A stretch of DNA of 64,000 nt from the NCBI RefSeq assembly GCF_029227915.1, contig NC_079875.1, forward strand, positions 26,918,001-26,982,000. The letters are read 5' to 3'. Positions 11,584 through 21,863 of the stretch are shown piece after piece. Within the stretch, counting starts at the first letter, position 1, and each line of letters begins with the position of its first letter. The notes under the pieces are model-generated. The model was not told the origin of the DNA. It worked only from the letters and a program-made list of their open reading frames with translations, and ran no database searches. A program made the position numbers and the translations under genes. Origin of the DNA: Hydractinia symbiolongicarpus. Its lineage: Eukaryota > Cnidaria > Hydrozoa > Anthoathecata > Hydractiniidae.

Positions 11584-12139
11584 AGCTCGAAAATTTCCCA
11601 GACTTTATCTGGTCCTTAATATATGAATTTATCCAGATCTTGTTTATGAATAAATGGCACACCCCGGGTTCTGCGCATAGGAAATTTTGTACCCAGTAAA
11701 GTTTGCATAAATTCTTACGGGGGCATATTCACATTTTTACAAAATTAGATTTTTCGCGGGAAAAACTTTGCGAAATTTCAAGCCATATTCTTATACGGTC
11801 CCAGAAGCGTAATACGAGATTGCTTTTTTTCTATCTAGTTTCCACTAACTTTGAACTTTTATAATTGCGATTCGGCGAAACTAGAACGTTTTGCGGCTTA
11901 CAATTGACCCTGCTTTATCCGGGAATAAACATTGATTGTGATGTCTGTTAGGAAAAGAACTCGTGGTTTACAAAAACCAAGATATATATTTCTAAAATTC
12001 AAGCATTTTACATTGTTACAGGTGCTGTATTACATATCTTTCTACTGCACAAATCAAGGCGATATAATAATCAATAGCTTCATGAGCTGTACCTGGCTTA
12101 AGTTTGGAGAAACCCTCCACAGCAGCGGATTTAGAAGGT
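11584..12139. other. No recognised feature
   Basis: AT-rich sequence without a convincing ORF, splice pair or repeat. Small ORFs on + (11932-12225) overlap the antisense of the LINE remnant and are not supported. Confidence 0.4.
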
Positions 12140-12560
12140 GTATGAAAGAAGGTATAATTTTGAAGATTAATGTTAGTGGACAGTCAGAGAGCCTTGTTTC
12201 GCTAATGCCAATAACACTAAACTGATAATACAGTTGTGCTAAAAGGGCGCAAAATTTGTGAGGAATAGAAGAGAATTTAGAAGTGTTATAGTACTTACAA
12301 TTAATGCTTGCAATATCGTCAAACTCGGCTGAATTTGTCACGAAACTACCAAGGTCGTTTAGTTGCTGAAAATATAATTTAAAATAATTCAAGTCAGTAT
12401 CAGATCGCATCGCAGCAGGATCTGCCAAGCTTTCAAAAGGTAGAGCGTCTGATTTACAGGAAATACACAGCCATAACCCTTGCAAGAATTTCGAGTTAAC
12501 ACCGTTACACTTACCGTGGGACCATCTAGAGCATGACGTGCAAAAAATACAGTAGTTTTA
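12140..12560 (-). pseudogene. LINE ORF2 5' fragment: PHD-like finger plus endonuclease start
   Basis: On the minus strand from 12542 the reading is CTSCSRWSHGKCNGVN, then W-L-CISC-KSDALPF, a PHD-like zinc finger (CxxC..HxxC..CxxC). It is followed by a linker, QFSVIGISETRL, and in a shifted frame NLQNYTFFHTPSKSAA, which is the start of an APE-type endonuclease domain. Cnidarian-type non-LTR elements often pair such a finger with the endonuclease. The rest of the endonuclease and the reverse transcriptase are absent, which is unusual because most dead LINE copies lose the 5' end, not the 3' end. There is at least one frameshift. Confidence 0.6.
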
Positions 12561-12889
12561 TTTACCTTTCTGTTGCTTACACGACAATCATTATTTTCAA
12601 CACCTGACATTTAAATCAGCAAGCGTATCGTGACTGAGATAATGCAGTATATTGAACAATTTAACGTAAGAAGTATTTATCAATATGGATAAATAACAGG
12701 AGATTACTGTGAAATTTAACGTTAAGAGTTGAATATGTAATAAAAATTTTGAATATGTAAAAAAAAGCATAAATAAGAATCTGAAAATTTAAAATGGCGG
12801 GAAAAACATCAACACACCTTGTAAGTTTACAAATTTTCAAATACTTGATTGGGAAATAATTCCTCCAAATCAGAAATATGTTTAATCGA

Positions 12890-13855
12890 AACGAGGCATT
12901 TAAAAGAGACGAGTGTCTTGTATTTGCGACTTCTTGTATTGATACAGGATAATTGTATTCTAGGGTCAGCAACCGCGTTTCCAGTTTTTATATTTTAGGC
13001 GTAAAAATGAAAAACGAGGCATTTAAAAGAGACGAGTGTCTCATATATTTGCGATTACTTGTACTGGTACAGGATAATTGTAATTTAGGTTCAACAACTT
13101 CGTCTCAGGTTCCATATATCTTAGCCGTGGAAGTGATGAACGAGGCATTTAAAAGAGACGACTGTCTCATATAATTGTGATTTCTTGTATTGGTACAGGA
13201 TAATTGTACATTAGGGTCAACAACTTTTTCTCAGGTCTTTTATCTTAGCCGTGGAATTGTTTAAGGAGGCATTTAAATTTGACGAGTGTCTCATATCTTT
13301 GCCATTTTTTGTATTGGTATAGGATAATTGTAATTTAGGGTTAACAACTTCGTCTCAGGTTCCATATATCTTAGCCGTGGAAGTGATAAACGAGGCATTT
13401 AAAAGAGACGAGTGTCTGATATACTTGCGATTTCTTGTAATGGTACAAGATAATTGTATTTTAGGGTCAACAATCTCGTTTCCAGTTTTTATATTTTAGG
13501 CGTAAAATTGATAAAAGAGGCATTTAAAATAGACGAGTGTTTCATATATTTACGATTTCTTGTATTGATACAAGATAATTGTCATTTAGGGTCAACAACT
13601 TCGTCTCAGGTTCTTATAATTTAGCCGTAAATAGATAAACCAGGCATTTAAAAGATTCGAGTGTCTCGTATATTTGCGATATTTTGTATTGATACAGGAT
13701 AATTGTACTTTAGGATCAACAACCTCGTTTCAAGTTTTTATATTTTAGGCGTAAAATTGATAAAGGAGGCATTTAAAAGACACGAGTGTCTCATATATTT
13801 ACGATTTCTTGTATTAATACAAGATAATTGTCATTTAGGGTCAACAACTTCGTCG
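12890..13855 (+). repeat. Second block of the same satellite family
   Basis: About eight monomers of ~120-125 bp in the same orientation as the array at 1-7076, recognised by GAGGCATTTAAAAGA-ACGAGTGT, TTGCGATT-CTTGTATTG-TACA, GATAATTGTA-TTTAGGGTCAACAA and CGTCTCAGGTTC. Monomers differ from the first array (TTCTTGTATTG instead of TTTTTCGTATTG) and from each other, without the higher-order periodicity, so this block is older or less homogenised. Confidence 0.9.
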
Positions 13856-15180
13856 TAATATCACAAAACAGAACGATTTGCAAATTTTTAAAGGATTCTT
13901 AAACACGCGTAGAAATTTTCATAGCAACCTGTTTTTGCACGAACATTTAAAAACCTTCATTTTTAATCCAAATTTTTACAACTTGGAAGGGACGTATTAA
14001 AACTGGAATTAAATAAAATAGACACCAGAATAGCATTTTACCTCTATAAAATTTCCTCCCTTTCAAAAGCACCAAATGTGTTTCAGATATACGACCATGG
14101 TTTATGGTTTTTAAACTAATGCATTATTTTTGTAATAGCGAGGTAGCAAAAATACGTGAATTAATAACAGTACAAAATCTAAGACGTTGAAATATGAAGC
14201 GGGATAGCAGAATGACGGGGAAAGCGGAAATGATATAGTAAATACGGTTATGGGGTATTTATATTCTTCATAAATACATTTTTTACCACGATTTGTAAAA
14301 CGTGACAACAACAGTAATTCAATTTTCAATTTAAATTTGTCTTTTCTTCCTTTTCACATGCTGGACAGTGCGTATTTACTTTATTTCTACCTTCGTGAAA
14401 AATCGCTTTATTATTTTCGTAGGGTACTGCAAACAAACGCACAATATCACTGTAATAAAAAAAATATTTTCGGCCCCAACAAGAATGAAGACAATCTAAA
14501 TATGTTTTCGGCAGGAAAAGTTGACATCAAAGTTGAAACGTACAGTAAGTTTTTGTCGCATCATTTTGTTGAAAATTATAGCTTTGCATATGAGTAGCTT
14601 TGCATATGAGCAGGATGCACAAAGACAAGAATATACATACTCTGAATGTAGCGTGTGATATTGCTATGCTTTTATGATTTTACTTTTATGATTTTACTTC
14701 ATTAGGAGATCGCCCGTCCTTTATATATCGCATTTAGTGCTTCAGGGAATAACAATTTTCCTAACAGCAACCACTCTATTTTCAACCCAAGGTGTCCACG
14801 TTTTTTCTTTCCCTTTGATCCAGCAAAGTGCCGCTTCTAAATAACTTCAAGAAAAACAATCATCTATCCCAATTCTATCACCCATACTTTGTTGTTCGGT
14901 TCATTCGTCCTATTATTCTGTTTGTTTATTACTTTCCTCAACGGTGGAGAGAGAAGCAAGGTTTCATTTTTCTGCATATTTTCTTTTTAATTCACATTTT
15001 TGTTTCAAAGCTCAAAAGTACTAAGCCCGGACTTACTTTGATTTAATTTATAAGCAAAATGACAGAGTTCAACCAGACGTCATGGAACAAGAAAAACTTA
15101 CGTAATATTTCCAATCAAAAACAAAAAAATTATTTCTAATTTTATCTTAATCATCGGAAAAAGAAATTCTGTTAAAAGCA
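13856..15180. other. AT-rich stretch, nothing recognised
   Basis: No ORF with a recognisable domain, no tandem repeat and no TIR pair that I can see. Small ORFs at 14111-14329, 14337-14597 and 14828-15046 look like chance. Confidence 0.4.
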
Positions 15181-15640
15181 AGTAAAAATGGAATCAATTC
15201 CACAAGTGATTCATTGACAAAAATAAAACTTCCTAAATTAGAAATTTCCAAATTCAGCGGCAAACATTTTTTAGTCTTCGATACATTTAAACAAGCTTAG
15301 TGACATAAACAAGTTCAGCAATTTGTACTCCTTTCTTTGCGATGAAGCTAAAAACTTCATTTCAGGATTATCACCTACGTCAGCAAACTATGAAACAGCT
15401 GTAACTCTTTTAAAAATCGGTACGGAAACAAGTTCTAATTAGTTCATTCATGAACAAATTTGTCTAGTTAGCTAAAGTAACAAGCAATAATGATCTAAAA
15501 AATTTGAGAAAATTATCAGACCAAACGGAATCCACGTCATCTAGACTCACTAAATGTTAAAACAGATAGTTATGTTACTTTATTAACCCCACTTATAAAC
15601 GATAAATTTCCAGATTTTTTCTTAGTTTGTTATTAATAGT
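15181..15640 (+). pseudogene. BEL/Pao retrotransposon gag remnant (DUF1759-like)
   Basis: Reading + in several frames gives TKIKLPKLEISKFSGK, FDTF, then LSDINKFSNLYSFLCDEA, NFISGLSPTSANYETAV, TLLKI and further on LNVKTDSYVTLLTPLIND. This is the order of motifs in the BEL/Pao gag domain (KLPKLELPKFxG.., DKFxYL.., ISGLxLTxxNYxxAxxLLxxRYG, DSYxxLLxPxL). A TAG at 15298-15300 and later frameshifts break it. I find no LTR, protease or reverse transcriptase next to it, so only a gag scrap survives. Confidence 0.65.
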
Positions 15641-16296
15641 AAGACCAGAACTCCGGAATTTGACTGATTTTGTTCTTTTTATGAATTTTTTTTAAAAATT
15701 TCTTCGAAATTGACGTGCTTATAAAAAAATTAATCAATTAAGTCGATATGAGTATTTACCCAGATAGCAATTAAGAATTATTATCAAAGATAATGGAAAC
15801 CTTGAATTTGATTTTATGGCAAGATTAGCTTCGTTTCTTTTAGTTTGGAAAAGTATATTAGAGCCCGAAGTAGTTCTAGCCAATAAATTTTCTTCAATTC
15901 ATTCTCAATTTGTCCATAACTGCTTGCGATCGCTTTTTTTACCTATGATAGCTGCGTTGTAAAAGTCATTTTAAGAAATATTTAAAACTTAAAAAGTCGA
16001 GTTTAAAAAAACCTTAACGGTCAAAAAAAAAATGTATGGACGCAACCTGGTTCTCAGCTCCTGTTGATTCTTCTGCATGTTTGCACGTTAAAGCTCATAA
16101 ATCAAAATTTACAACAAACAAAATTTACACACTTTTAGAATGACCGGAATTCATTTGTCCTTTAAATAAATTTCCAAGCTTCTTTAAACGGAAGAAGCTG
16201 CATGTGAATTAAATTTTGTTGCAAACATTTAAGTTAATCGAAGCACAGCATATAGATTCTTGCTCATCGCCATATCTTTCAGTTATCTTTAGATCA
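15641..16296. other. Possible further decay of the BEL/Pao remnant; nothing firm
   Basis: Broken short frames follow the gag scrap, but no protease or reverse-transcriptase motif can be read. Confidence 0.3.
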
Positions 16297-16662
16297 TCAA
16301 ATTGAAAATATGGCGAGTTTCCCTGATATCCAGGAAGATAGTAAAAATAAAGTGGGTTTCAATTTGGATTTATGATTGTGTTTTTTTTTGTCAGTGATTG
16401 CAGTCAAAATCGACTCTTTGTCATGAGAATGATATCCCCATCGAAAGCCAACGTTACCACGGTAATGTGTGCAATTCAATGTAGCTTCTTTATCTGTATG
16501 CTCAAGTTTCAACTTTGTGATGGTGTCGGCATGCTTTAATGTAAACTTATCATTATTTGCACCAAAAAAAAAATATGTAGCTCGTAACTTCCAATCGTTG
16601 GCTAGAATAAAATTATAATCATTATTAATGAAAATTTTAGCTATATTGGAATTTATATACAT
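16297..16662 (-). CDS. Hypothetical exon-like ORF, unknown
   Basis: A 121-codon frame (starting MYINSNIAKIFINN) with motifs DWKLRATYFF, LKLEHTDKEATLNC and GFRWGYHSHDKES. I recognise no family. The frame stays open upstream to a possible splice acceptor at about 16698 (pyrimidine-rich TTTTTTTTCC..CAG on the minus strand), so it may be an exon rather than a complete gene. It could also be a chance ORF or an element remnant. Confidence 0.25.
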   Translation of the reverse strand: MYINSNIAKIFINNDYNFILANDWKLRATYFFFGANNDKFTLKHADTITKLKLEHTDKEATLNCTHYRGNVGFRWGYHSHDKESILTAITDKKKHNHKSKLKPTLFLLSSWISGKLAIFSI

Positions 16663-16999
16663 AATTTTGTTTTTTAACCAAAGAAAATCAAACTGTTCAT
16701 GCAGGAAAAAAAATATTGTGTCAAAATTAAATTATGAAACGATTTCTTATAAAACGTAAAATTCGATCACCATGGGGACAAGTCAATCGGATTGCTGAGA
16801 TCTCGCTTTGCTAAAATGAGATCTCTGTTCAATGAACTTAAAATTTTGATGTAATTGCTTCGGCCCGGCTAACCAAACTATTTTTTTTTTCTGTGCATGA
16901 TTTGCAGTATGAAAAAAAATAGATTTCGAAATCCCAAAAATTTCTTTAATATCTATATATTTTCCTCGAAAAATTAGTATAGAATTTTCATGGCAGTAT

Positions 17000-17550
17000 G
17001 GGGTGAAGATGAGTAGATTTTAGATAAACTAACATAAATAAAATTCCCAATCTTTTGTGCTAATAGACAAATTACATAAACATGTGGAATATCTTCAGTT
17101 CCTTTACAATACTTGCAGTTTTTTTAAATTTGTTCCTATACCTTTTCCATTTGTTTAGCATGTCATTTGTCGGTAGAATTTTATGTAAAATCCTAAAAGT
17201 TATGTTTTTACTTGCTGGTCTATTGTAGGAATTGAAATCGTTTGGCCAGATATTTTCCCATCTAATTTTTTACCGGCAGTTTCTTCCCATTTTACTTGCG
17301 CTTTAACTGGAGATGGTATGTCTTTATGCAGTACTTGGTAGAGTTTTTCAACAGTCGGTTGTTCATGTTTTAGAATTTCTTTATTTTGTTGGAAAATACT
17401 GTCAGATTGAAATTCCGTTTTAGTTGTTCCACCATACATTGCAATAACACAACTACTCCCAGACGTGTTATTAATATACAGTTCTTCCGAAACTGTAATT
17501 ATGGTAGAATTGACTTGTCCATGTGAAGAAAACACGAAATATAGGCACAA
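17000..17550 (-). pseudogene. L1/Tx1-like LINE ORF2 C-terminal fragment
   Basis: The minus strand reads AQVKWEETAGKKLD, then in shifted frames ASKNITFRILHKILPTND, MLNKWKRYRNKFKK and NCKYCKGTEDIPHVYVIC. The last is a CxxC..Hx(4)C zinc finger of the kind that ends L1/Tx1-type ORF2 proteins after the reverse transcriptase. Two or more frameshifts separate the pieces. The first 60 residues of the 116-codon frame are not recognised. The catalytic reverse transcriptase is absent. Confidence 0.6.
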
Positions 17551-17813
17551 ATGAAAGCTTAAGAAATATTCTTCACTTTGTTATGCTATGAAAAACAATG
17601 GATGGATCATGCATTTTTTTGCCATTGAGGTGGGTGCGAGGGGTTTCTGTTCAGAATCAGTAAGGACCTGTTTTCGTCGCCTTGGTTTCCCTAACAAGCC
17701 ATTACGTTCCCTAACAAGCCATTACGTTCCCTATTCCTGTATCATATATGATACGCTATGCTATGCGGAAAGGGGATAATGTATTTTCTTGTAGAACATG
17801 AACGCCTATGTTA

Positions 17814-17837
17814 AAGTAAGTAAGTAAGTAAGTAAAA
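17814..17837 (-). repeat. (AAGT)n tail of the LINE 3' end
   Basis: Five to six AAGT units (ACTT on the minus strand) directly follow the 3' UTR of the minus-strand LINE. Another short GTAAGTAAGTG sits at the matching place of the second copy at 21130. Such short 3' repeats are typical of CR1-like elements. Confidence 0.7.
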
Positions 17838-18199
17838 TATATTTTCAGGGCTTATTTATTTACAATAAAATGGCTCTTCATCCCTATAAAAATTAACAAG
17901 AAATATATTACAGATAAAATACAAGTAAATGATAAAATATTATTAAAAGATATTGAGTAACACACGGGAATGGAGCAAATATGCAAAGAAAAAAATAAAT
18001 AAATAAATAAATAAAACATCAGTTTCCCGTAAGGGATCTTGCCATTGCAACAACTAACAAGTAGCCTTTAACGTTCTTGCAGAAGGTGGAATAAACGTTT
18101 TGAATAACTTTCTAGCAAAATCTTGGAAAGTTCCTGATACAACCGATGGTTTAATACGGGTATCAGAGTTCCACAATGTTCTTGTGTGCACTTTAACAT

Positions 18200-18865
18200 C
18201 TAAATGACACGTAGAAGGCAACTATATACTGAGTTTAACGCCTTATGTGTAGTTTTTAACAAGTTAAAATTTCTACGTTCTGTAATTGGTAACCATTTTA
18301 ATTTAATAATATCTTCCAATTTGCAAAATCTACCACAACCAAACCCGCATGCTACTTTCTGAATACGCTGTAGCTTTTTCAGCTGTTTATTAGAAGGTGT
18401 ATATACATAGTCGTTGAAATCGATTTTTGACATGACTAAGCTCTCAAGCAGCTGTTTTCGAAGAGCAAAATGAGTGTAGTTTTTCATTTTACGTAGGCAT
18501 GACAAAGTCCCGTAGCATGATGAAATAATTTTGTTTAGGTGGCTCTCCCATGTAAGGTGTTCGTCAATTGTAATTCCAAGAAGATTTGAAGTTCGTGCTC
18601 TTTGTAAAGTTGAATTGTTGAACAATATGTTAGATGAATCTTCATCTAAATTGTGCAATGCCAACAATCTACTCGATGAACACATCATGTATTTAGTTTT
18701 GGCAGAATTAACACATAGCGAATTTGTTGTGGACCATATCGATATATCCTGAAGATGTGTGTTGATCTCACTTTCAGCCTCGGCTATATTAGCCGGACGA
18801 CAGGATATATAGATCGTGGTGTCATCAGCGTATTGAATCGTTCCATTGTTAATTATGTTTTGCAA
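18200..18865 (-). pseudogene. LINE reverse transcriptase C-terminal part (YADD box)
   Basis: The frame contains TIQYADDTTIYIS (the catalytic YADD of the palm), then SAKTKYMMC, NLLGITIDEHLTWESH, LRKQLLESLVMSKIDF, LKKLQRIQKVACG and LKWLPITERRNF. This is the usual order for the palm end, thumb and the conserved C-terminal helices of CR1/L2-like reverse transcriptases. Just before the YADD box, LAPVLFDLYVNNLQNII (normally preceded by GVPQGS) can be read. The finger and first palm motifs are missing because of the deletion at ~18900. Confidence 0.85.
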
Positions 18866-18951
18866 GTTGTTTACGTAAAGGTCGAAGAGGACTGGTGCTA
18901 AAATGGATCTGAAAAGCTGGTTGGATTTTGGACTTTATTGACTGGTTGTAT

Positions 18952-19242
18952 TCAAGCTGACTTCCAATGTGCTGGAAAAAGATTGTTGATAATGTGCGTG
19001 AGTGGAGAAGAAATATACTCAGCAGCTATTTTCAAATACTTTACTGGAATTTGATCGAGACTAGTAGATATGTCATTACGTAATGATGTGATAATTTTGT
19101 ATATTTGGACATGGTTTGTATACTTTAGAGAAAAAGTGTCATTGTCAGTTTTAACATTGTCAATGAATGATAATGTTTCTGTGGGTGATATAGTTTCTTT
19201 ACCTGTGGTACGCTCAGCAGTTGTCACAAAATGTGTATTCAA
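18952..19242 (-). pseudogene. LINE connector and reverse transcriptase N-terminal part
   Basis: Contains ISTSLDQIPVKYLKIAAEYISSPLTHIIN and ends PAHWKSA, the stretch that precedes the first RT motif in CR1-like elements (DxIPxxxLK...PLTxIxNxSL). Reading on, QPVNKVQNPTSFSD would lead into YRPIS in an intact copy, but here it jumps to LAPVLF, so around 150 codons or more of the reverse transcriptase are gone. Confidence 0.8.
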
Positions 19243-19291
19243 GTCGTCATGTTTACTTTGGATACAGTTTGCAGGTGGATTTAAAACCGAT

Positions 19292-20083
19292 TTAATAACT
19301 TTCCAAACTTCTTTGAGTTATTTGAGGATAACAACTTTCTAAAAAAGTTAATTTAGCACCTCGAATTTTTTTCTTTGATAAATTTCTTAGCTCTCGATAC
19401 TTCTCCCAATAACTGGGATCTGAGGTACAGTGTGCTTTATGACGTAGTTCGTTTCTTTCTTTGATCGTGGTTTGTATCGAATTGTCTTGCATCCACGGTG
19501 CAGGAGGACGTGTCATTTTTACTTTTTTTAATGGTACATGTTCATTTAAACATGATTTAAATAGATCATTGAAAATGTCAAGTTGGGTGTTAGGATCATC
19601 TACTGCATAAATTACACTGAAAGGTACACGAAAAATATCTTCTACGAACTTTTGCTGATTAAATAATTTTTCAGATCGAATATATTTGAATCTTGGTTCG
19701 TATCTCGGTATCTTTACGGTAAGAACTGCATATACGCCATCATGGTCACTAATGTGGCAACAGAGAAGGACGCCAGAGTGTTTTATTATACTTTTCCGAT
19801 CTGTTATGATCAAATCGATTAAAGTTGCTGATGTTTCAGTTGTTCTGGTTGGCTTTTCAATAACTTGTGTTAGATTAAATTGAGTCAGAGTTGAGTGAAA
19901 TTCCTGCACATCTGTATTATTAGTGTCCAACATGTTGAGATTCAAATCACCAGATATGAGCACTGGAAAGTCACACATGATATTGACAGTAGATAACAAG
20001 GTCTCAAAGCGGTCAATAAATTCGGCAGCTGTGCACCAAATAGCATTTTTGAGTGTTTGTTGACACCGGTTACTTCGAACCAA
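19292..20083 (-). pseudogene. LINE APE-type endonuclease C-terminal part and connector
   Basis: Contains FPVLISGDLNLNML (GDLN motif of APE endonucleases), TLIDLIITDR and HISDHDGVYAVL (SDH motif), so the catalytic half of the endonuclease is preserved. A charged linker (ERNELRHKAHC..SYWEKYRELRN) follows. The frame is shifted relative to the N-terminal endonuclease part near 20050 and again near 19330. Confidence 0.85.
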
Positions 20084-20730
20084 AGGTGCTCTAGCTCGGT
20101 ATCCAGTTGTTCAATGTCGTAGCGTCTTACACAGTTCAGTGAAGACTTTATATAACAACCAACACTACCACCTTTGTATTTCTCACGGTTGTTATAATAT
20201 AGTAGATAGTCAGGGATTTGAGCATAGTTAAGTAGTATAGGATTATCTTTTAACCACGTTTCACTCATGCAGACAATATCAAAATCATAGGTATTCAACA
20301 TAACCTTAAATTCATCAAAACTAGACATTGGAGACTGGGTATTTATGTGTAAAAACGTTAGATGATCTTTATAATGACTTAACTGTAGCGGATGGTCCTC
20401 AGCCATTACCGAAGTGTTTACAGACATATTTGAGTCATTGAGCTCACTTGTAAAGGGGAGGACGGAGTGTAAACAGTTGACGCAGATGTAATAATGAGGT
20501 GTCCTAGATGTAATACAGTTAATAGCCAGACTTGTCGTGCACTTAGCATGTTTTACATCGTAACAAACGGAACATTTAATTCGTTTCTTATTGCACTTGA
20601 CTATTTTTCCACATTCACTACATTTTGGAGTAGCAGAACCAGGGCCTGGATTTAATTCAACGTCTCCAGATACTATTAAATTAAATGTAGAGGAAGAGTT
20701 TGCGTAGTAAATATCGGTGCTTTATTTCTT
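19942..20730 (-). pseudogene. LINE ORF2 N-terminus: 2A-like peptide, PHD-like finger, endonuclease start
   Basis: Reading the minus strand from about 20730: STDIYYANSSSTFNLIV followed by SGDVELNPGP, then CSECGKIVKCNK, CSVCYDVKHAKC and YYICVNCLHSV (a CxxC..CxxC..HxxC..CxxC PHD/RING-like finger), and then HLTFLHINTQSP and IVCMSETWL of the APE endonuclease. The DVELNPGP octamer (20641-20664) is the 2A-like signature, which causes the ribosome to skip one peptide bond between G and P. Such peptides are known at the start of ORF2 in several CR1-type elements. An in-frame TAA just upstream leaves no ATG before the 2A in this copy; the 5' end is truncated. Confidence 0.85.
20641..20664 (-). promoter_or_regulatory. 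2A-like ribosome-skipping peptide (DVELNPGP)
   Basis: Codons GAC-GTT-GAA-TTA-AAT-CCA-GGC-CCT on the minus strand. The match to D(V/I)ExNPGP is exact, and the 10 residues upstream are hydrophobic (TFNLIVSG) as usual in active 2A sequences. Skipping activity itself is inferred. Confidence 0.85.
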
Positions 20731-20817
20731 TTCACTGGTGTTGTGGTTTGATAATTCTTTAATTTCTTCAGTTGATTGCAATGGCCAGTTTGGGACTGCC
20801 AGTAGTAATTAGTTTAA

Positions 20818-21110
20818 AGTGCCTCGTTTACCAATTTTACGGCTATAATATATATCACTGGAGAGGAAGTTGTCGTCCCTAAATGACAATTATCCTGTAT
20901 CAATACTAAAATCGCCAATACATGACACTCGTCAATTTAAAATGACTCGTTTATCAATTTTACGGCTAAAAAATTTAGAACCTGAGACGACGTTGTTGTC
21001 CCCAAATGACAATTATCTTGTATCAATACCAAAAATGACGATTTTGTTGACCCTAAATGACAATTATCCTGTTTACGGCTAGAATATAAGAATCTGAAAC
21101 AATTTTTTGT
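20818..21110 (-). repeat. Inverted fragment of the satellite family
   Basis: About two and a half monomers of the same satellite in reverse orientation: CCTAAATGACAATTATCCTG, TTTATCAATTTTACGGCTA, CTGAGACGACGTTGTTG. It directly abuts the 5' end of the minus-strand LINE. Confidence 0.85.
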
Positions 21111-21129
21111 AACCATGCTTTAATACTGA

Positions 21130-21485
21130 TTTTTGGTAAGTAAGTGAAATATATTTTCAGGGCTTATCCATTTACAATAAAATGGCTCTTCATCCCAATA
21201 AAAATTAACAAGAAATATATTACAGATAAAATACAAGTAAATGATAAAATGGTATTAAAAGAAATTGAGTAACACACGGGAATGCAGTAGGTGGAATAAA
21301 CGTTTTCGTTTTTCCGTTTTGATGGAAGCTCATTGAACAACTTACTAGCAAAATATTATAAAGTTCCTGATACAACCGATGTTTTAATACGGGTATCAGA
21401 GTTCCGCAATGTTCTTGTGTGCACTTTAACATCTAAATGACATGTAGAATGCCAGTATACTGAGTTTAACGCCTTATGTGTAGAT
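21130..21485 (-). mobile_element. 5'-truncated copy of the same CR1-like LINE (3' UTR only)
   Basis: Matches 17830-18260 (for example AAATATATTTTCAGGGCTTA, TGGCTCTTCATCCC, CTTGTGTGCACTTTAACATC, AACGCCTTATGTGTAG) with small differences and an internal deletion near 21290. It ends abruptly at GCCTTATGTGTAG against the zinc-finger exon, so the insertion truncated that exon on its 3' side. Confidence 0.85.
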
Positions 21486-21630
21486 CTTTTTTTTTCGTAA
21501 AGAAAAATGGCTGACTACCGCCTTGGCAGACTCGGCCGTCCATTTGTGATCTTTTCCCTGAAGATGTCTCGGGAGATTATATACTGTCTTCTTACACACT
21601 GGACAGGTAAATTGTTGCCGTTTGTATTTA
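21474..21630 (-). CDS. C2H2 zinc-finger exon, last exon of the mini-exon gene
   Basis: After a canonical acceptor (TTTTTATTATAG at 21631-21642) the frame reads YKYKRQQFTCPVCKKTV then YNLPRHLQGKDHKWTAE and SAKAVVSHFSLRKKK before a TAA in the inserted LINE. CPVC..HLQGKDH is one C2H2-like finger. The first base completes a TA|T codon from the 43-bp exon upstream, so the phases fit. The true C-terminus has been replaced by IYT-stop from the LINE fragment. DNA or RNA binding is inferred from the finger only. Confidence 0.65.
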
Positions 21631-21718
21631 CTATAATAAAAATGAGATACTTGTAGGTAAGTCTTAATTTTCGACTCTTTTATTACTCGTAAAATATGTT
21701 CATTCTGTAGAAACTTAC

Positions 21719-21761
21719 TATTTTTTTACAGTTTCGCTCCTGAAGTCAACACCATGTGTTT
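21719..21761 (-). CDS. 43-bp exon joining the repeats to the zinc finger
   Basis: Acceptor ATATGTTTAG at 21762 onward, strong donor GTAAGT at 21713-21718. It starts in phase 1 and ends in phase 2 and reads ETHGVDFRSETVKK-Y, matching both neighbours in phase. The downstream intron (21631-21718) is 88 bp. The start resembles a shortened version of the 21-residue repeat (E-T-x-x-x-D). Confidence 0.6.
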
Positions 21762-21863
21762 CTAAACATATTTTTAATAAAAATGTAATTTGTGCAAAAA
21801 TAACATGTGAAAAGTAAGACAAGTTTAACCAAATCCAAAGAATTGTTAACCCTTTACCTGCCT

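Larger units (their letters stand above)
17814..20817 (-). mobile_element. CR1-like non-LTR retrotransposon, internally deleted
   Basis: A minus-strand LINE running from about 20817 (5' truncated against inverted satellite) to the (ACTT)n tail at 17814. Order along the element: 2A-like peptide, PHD-like zinc finger, APE endonuclease, connector, reverse transcriptase start, a deletion junction near 18900, YADD box and RT C-terminal part, then a ~380-bp 3' UTR. Several frameshifts are present. A 5'-truncated relative of the same 3' UTR lies at 21130-21485. Confidence 0.85.
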
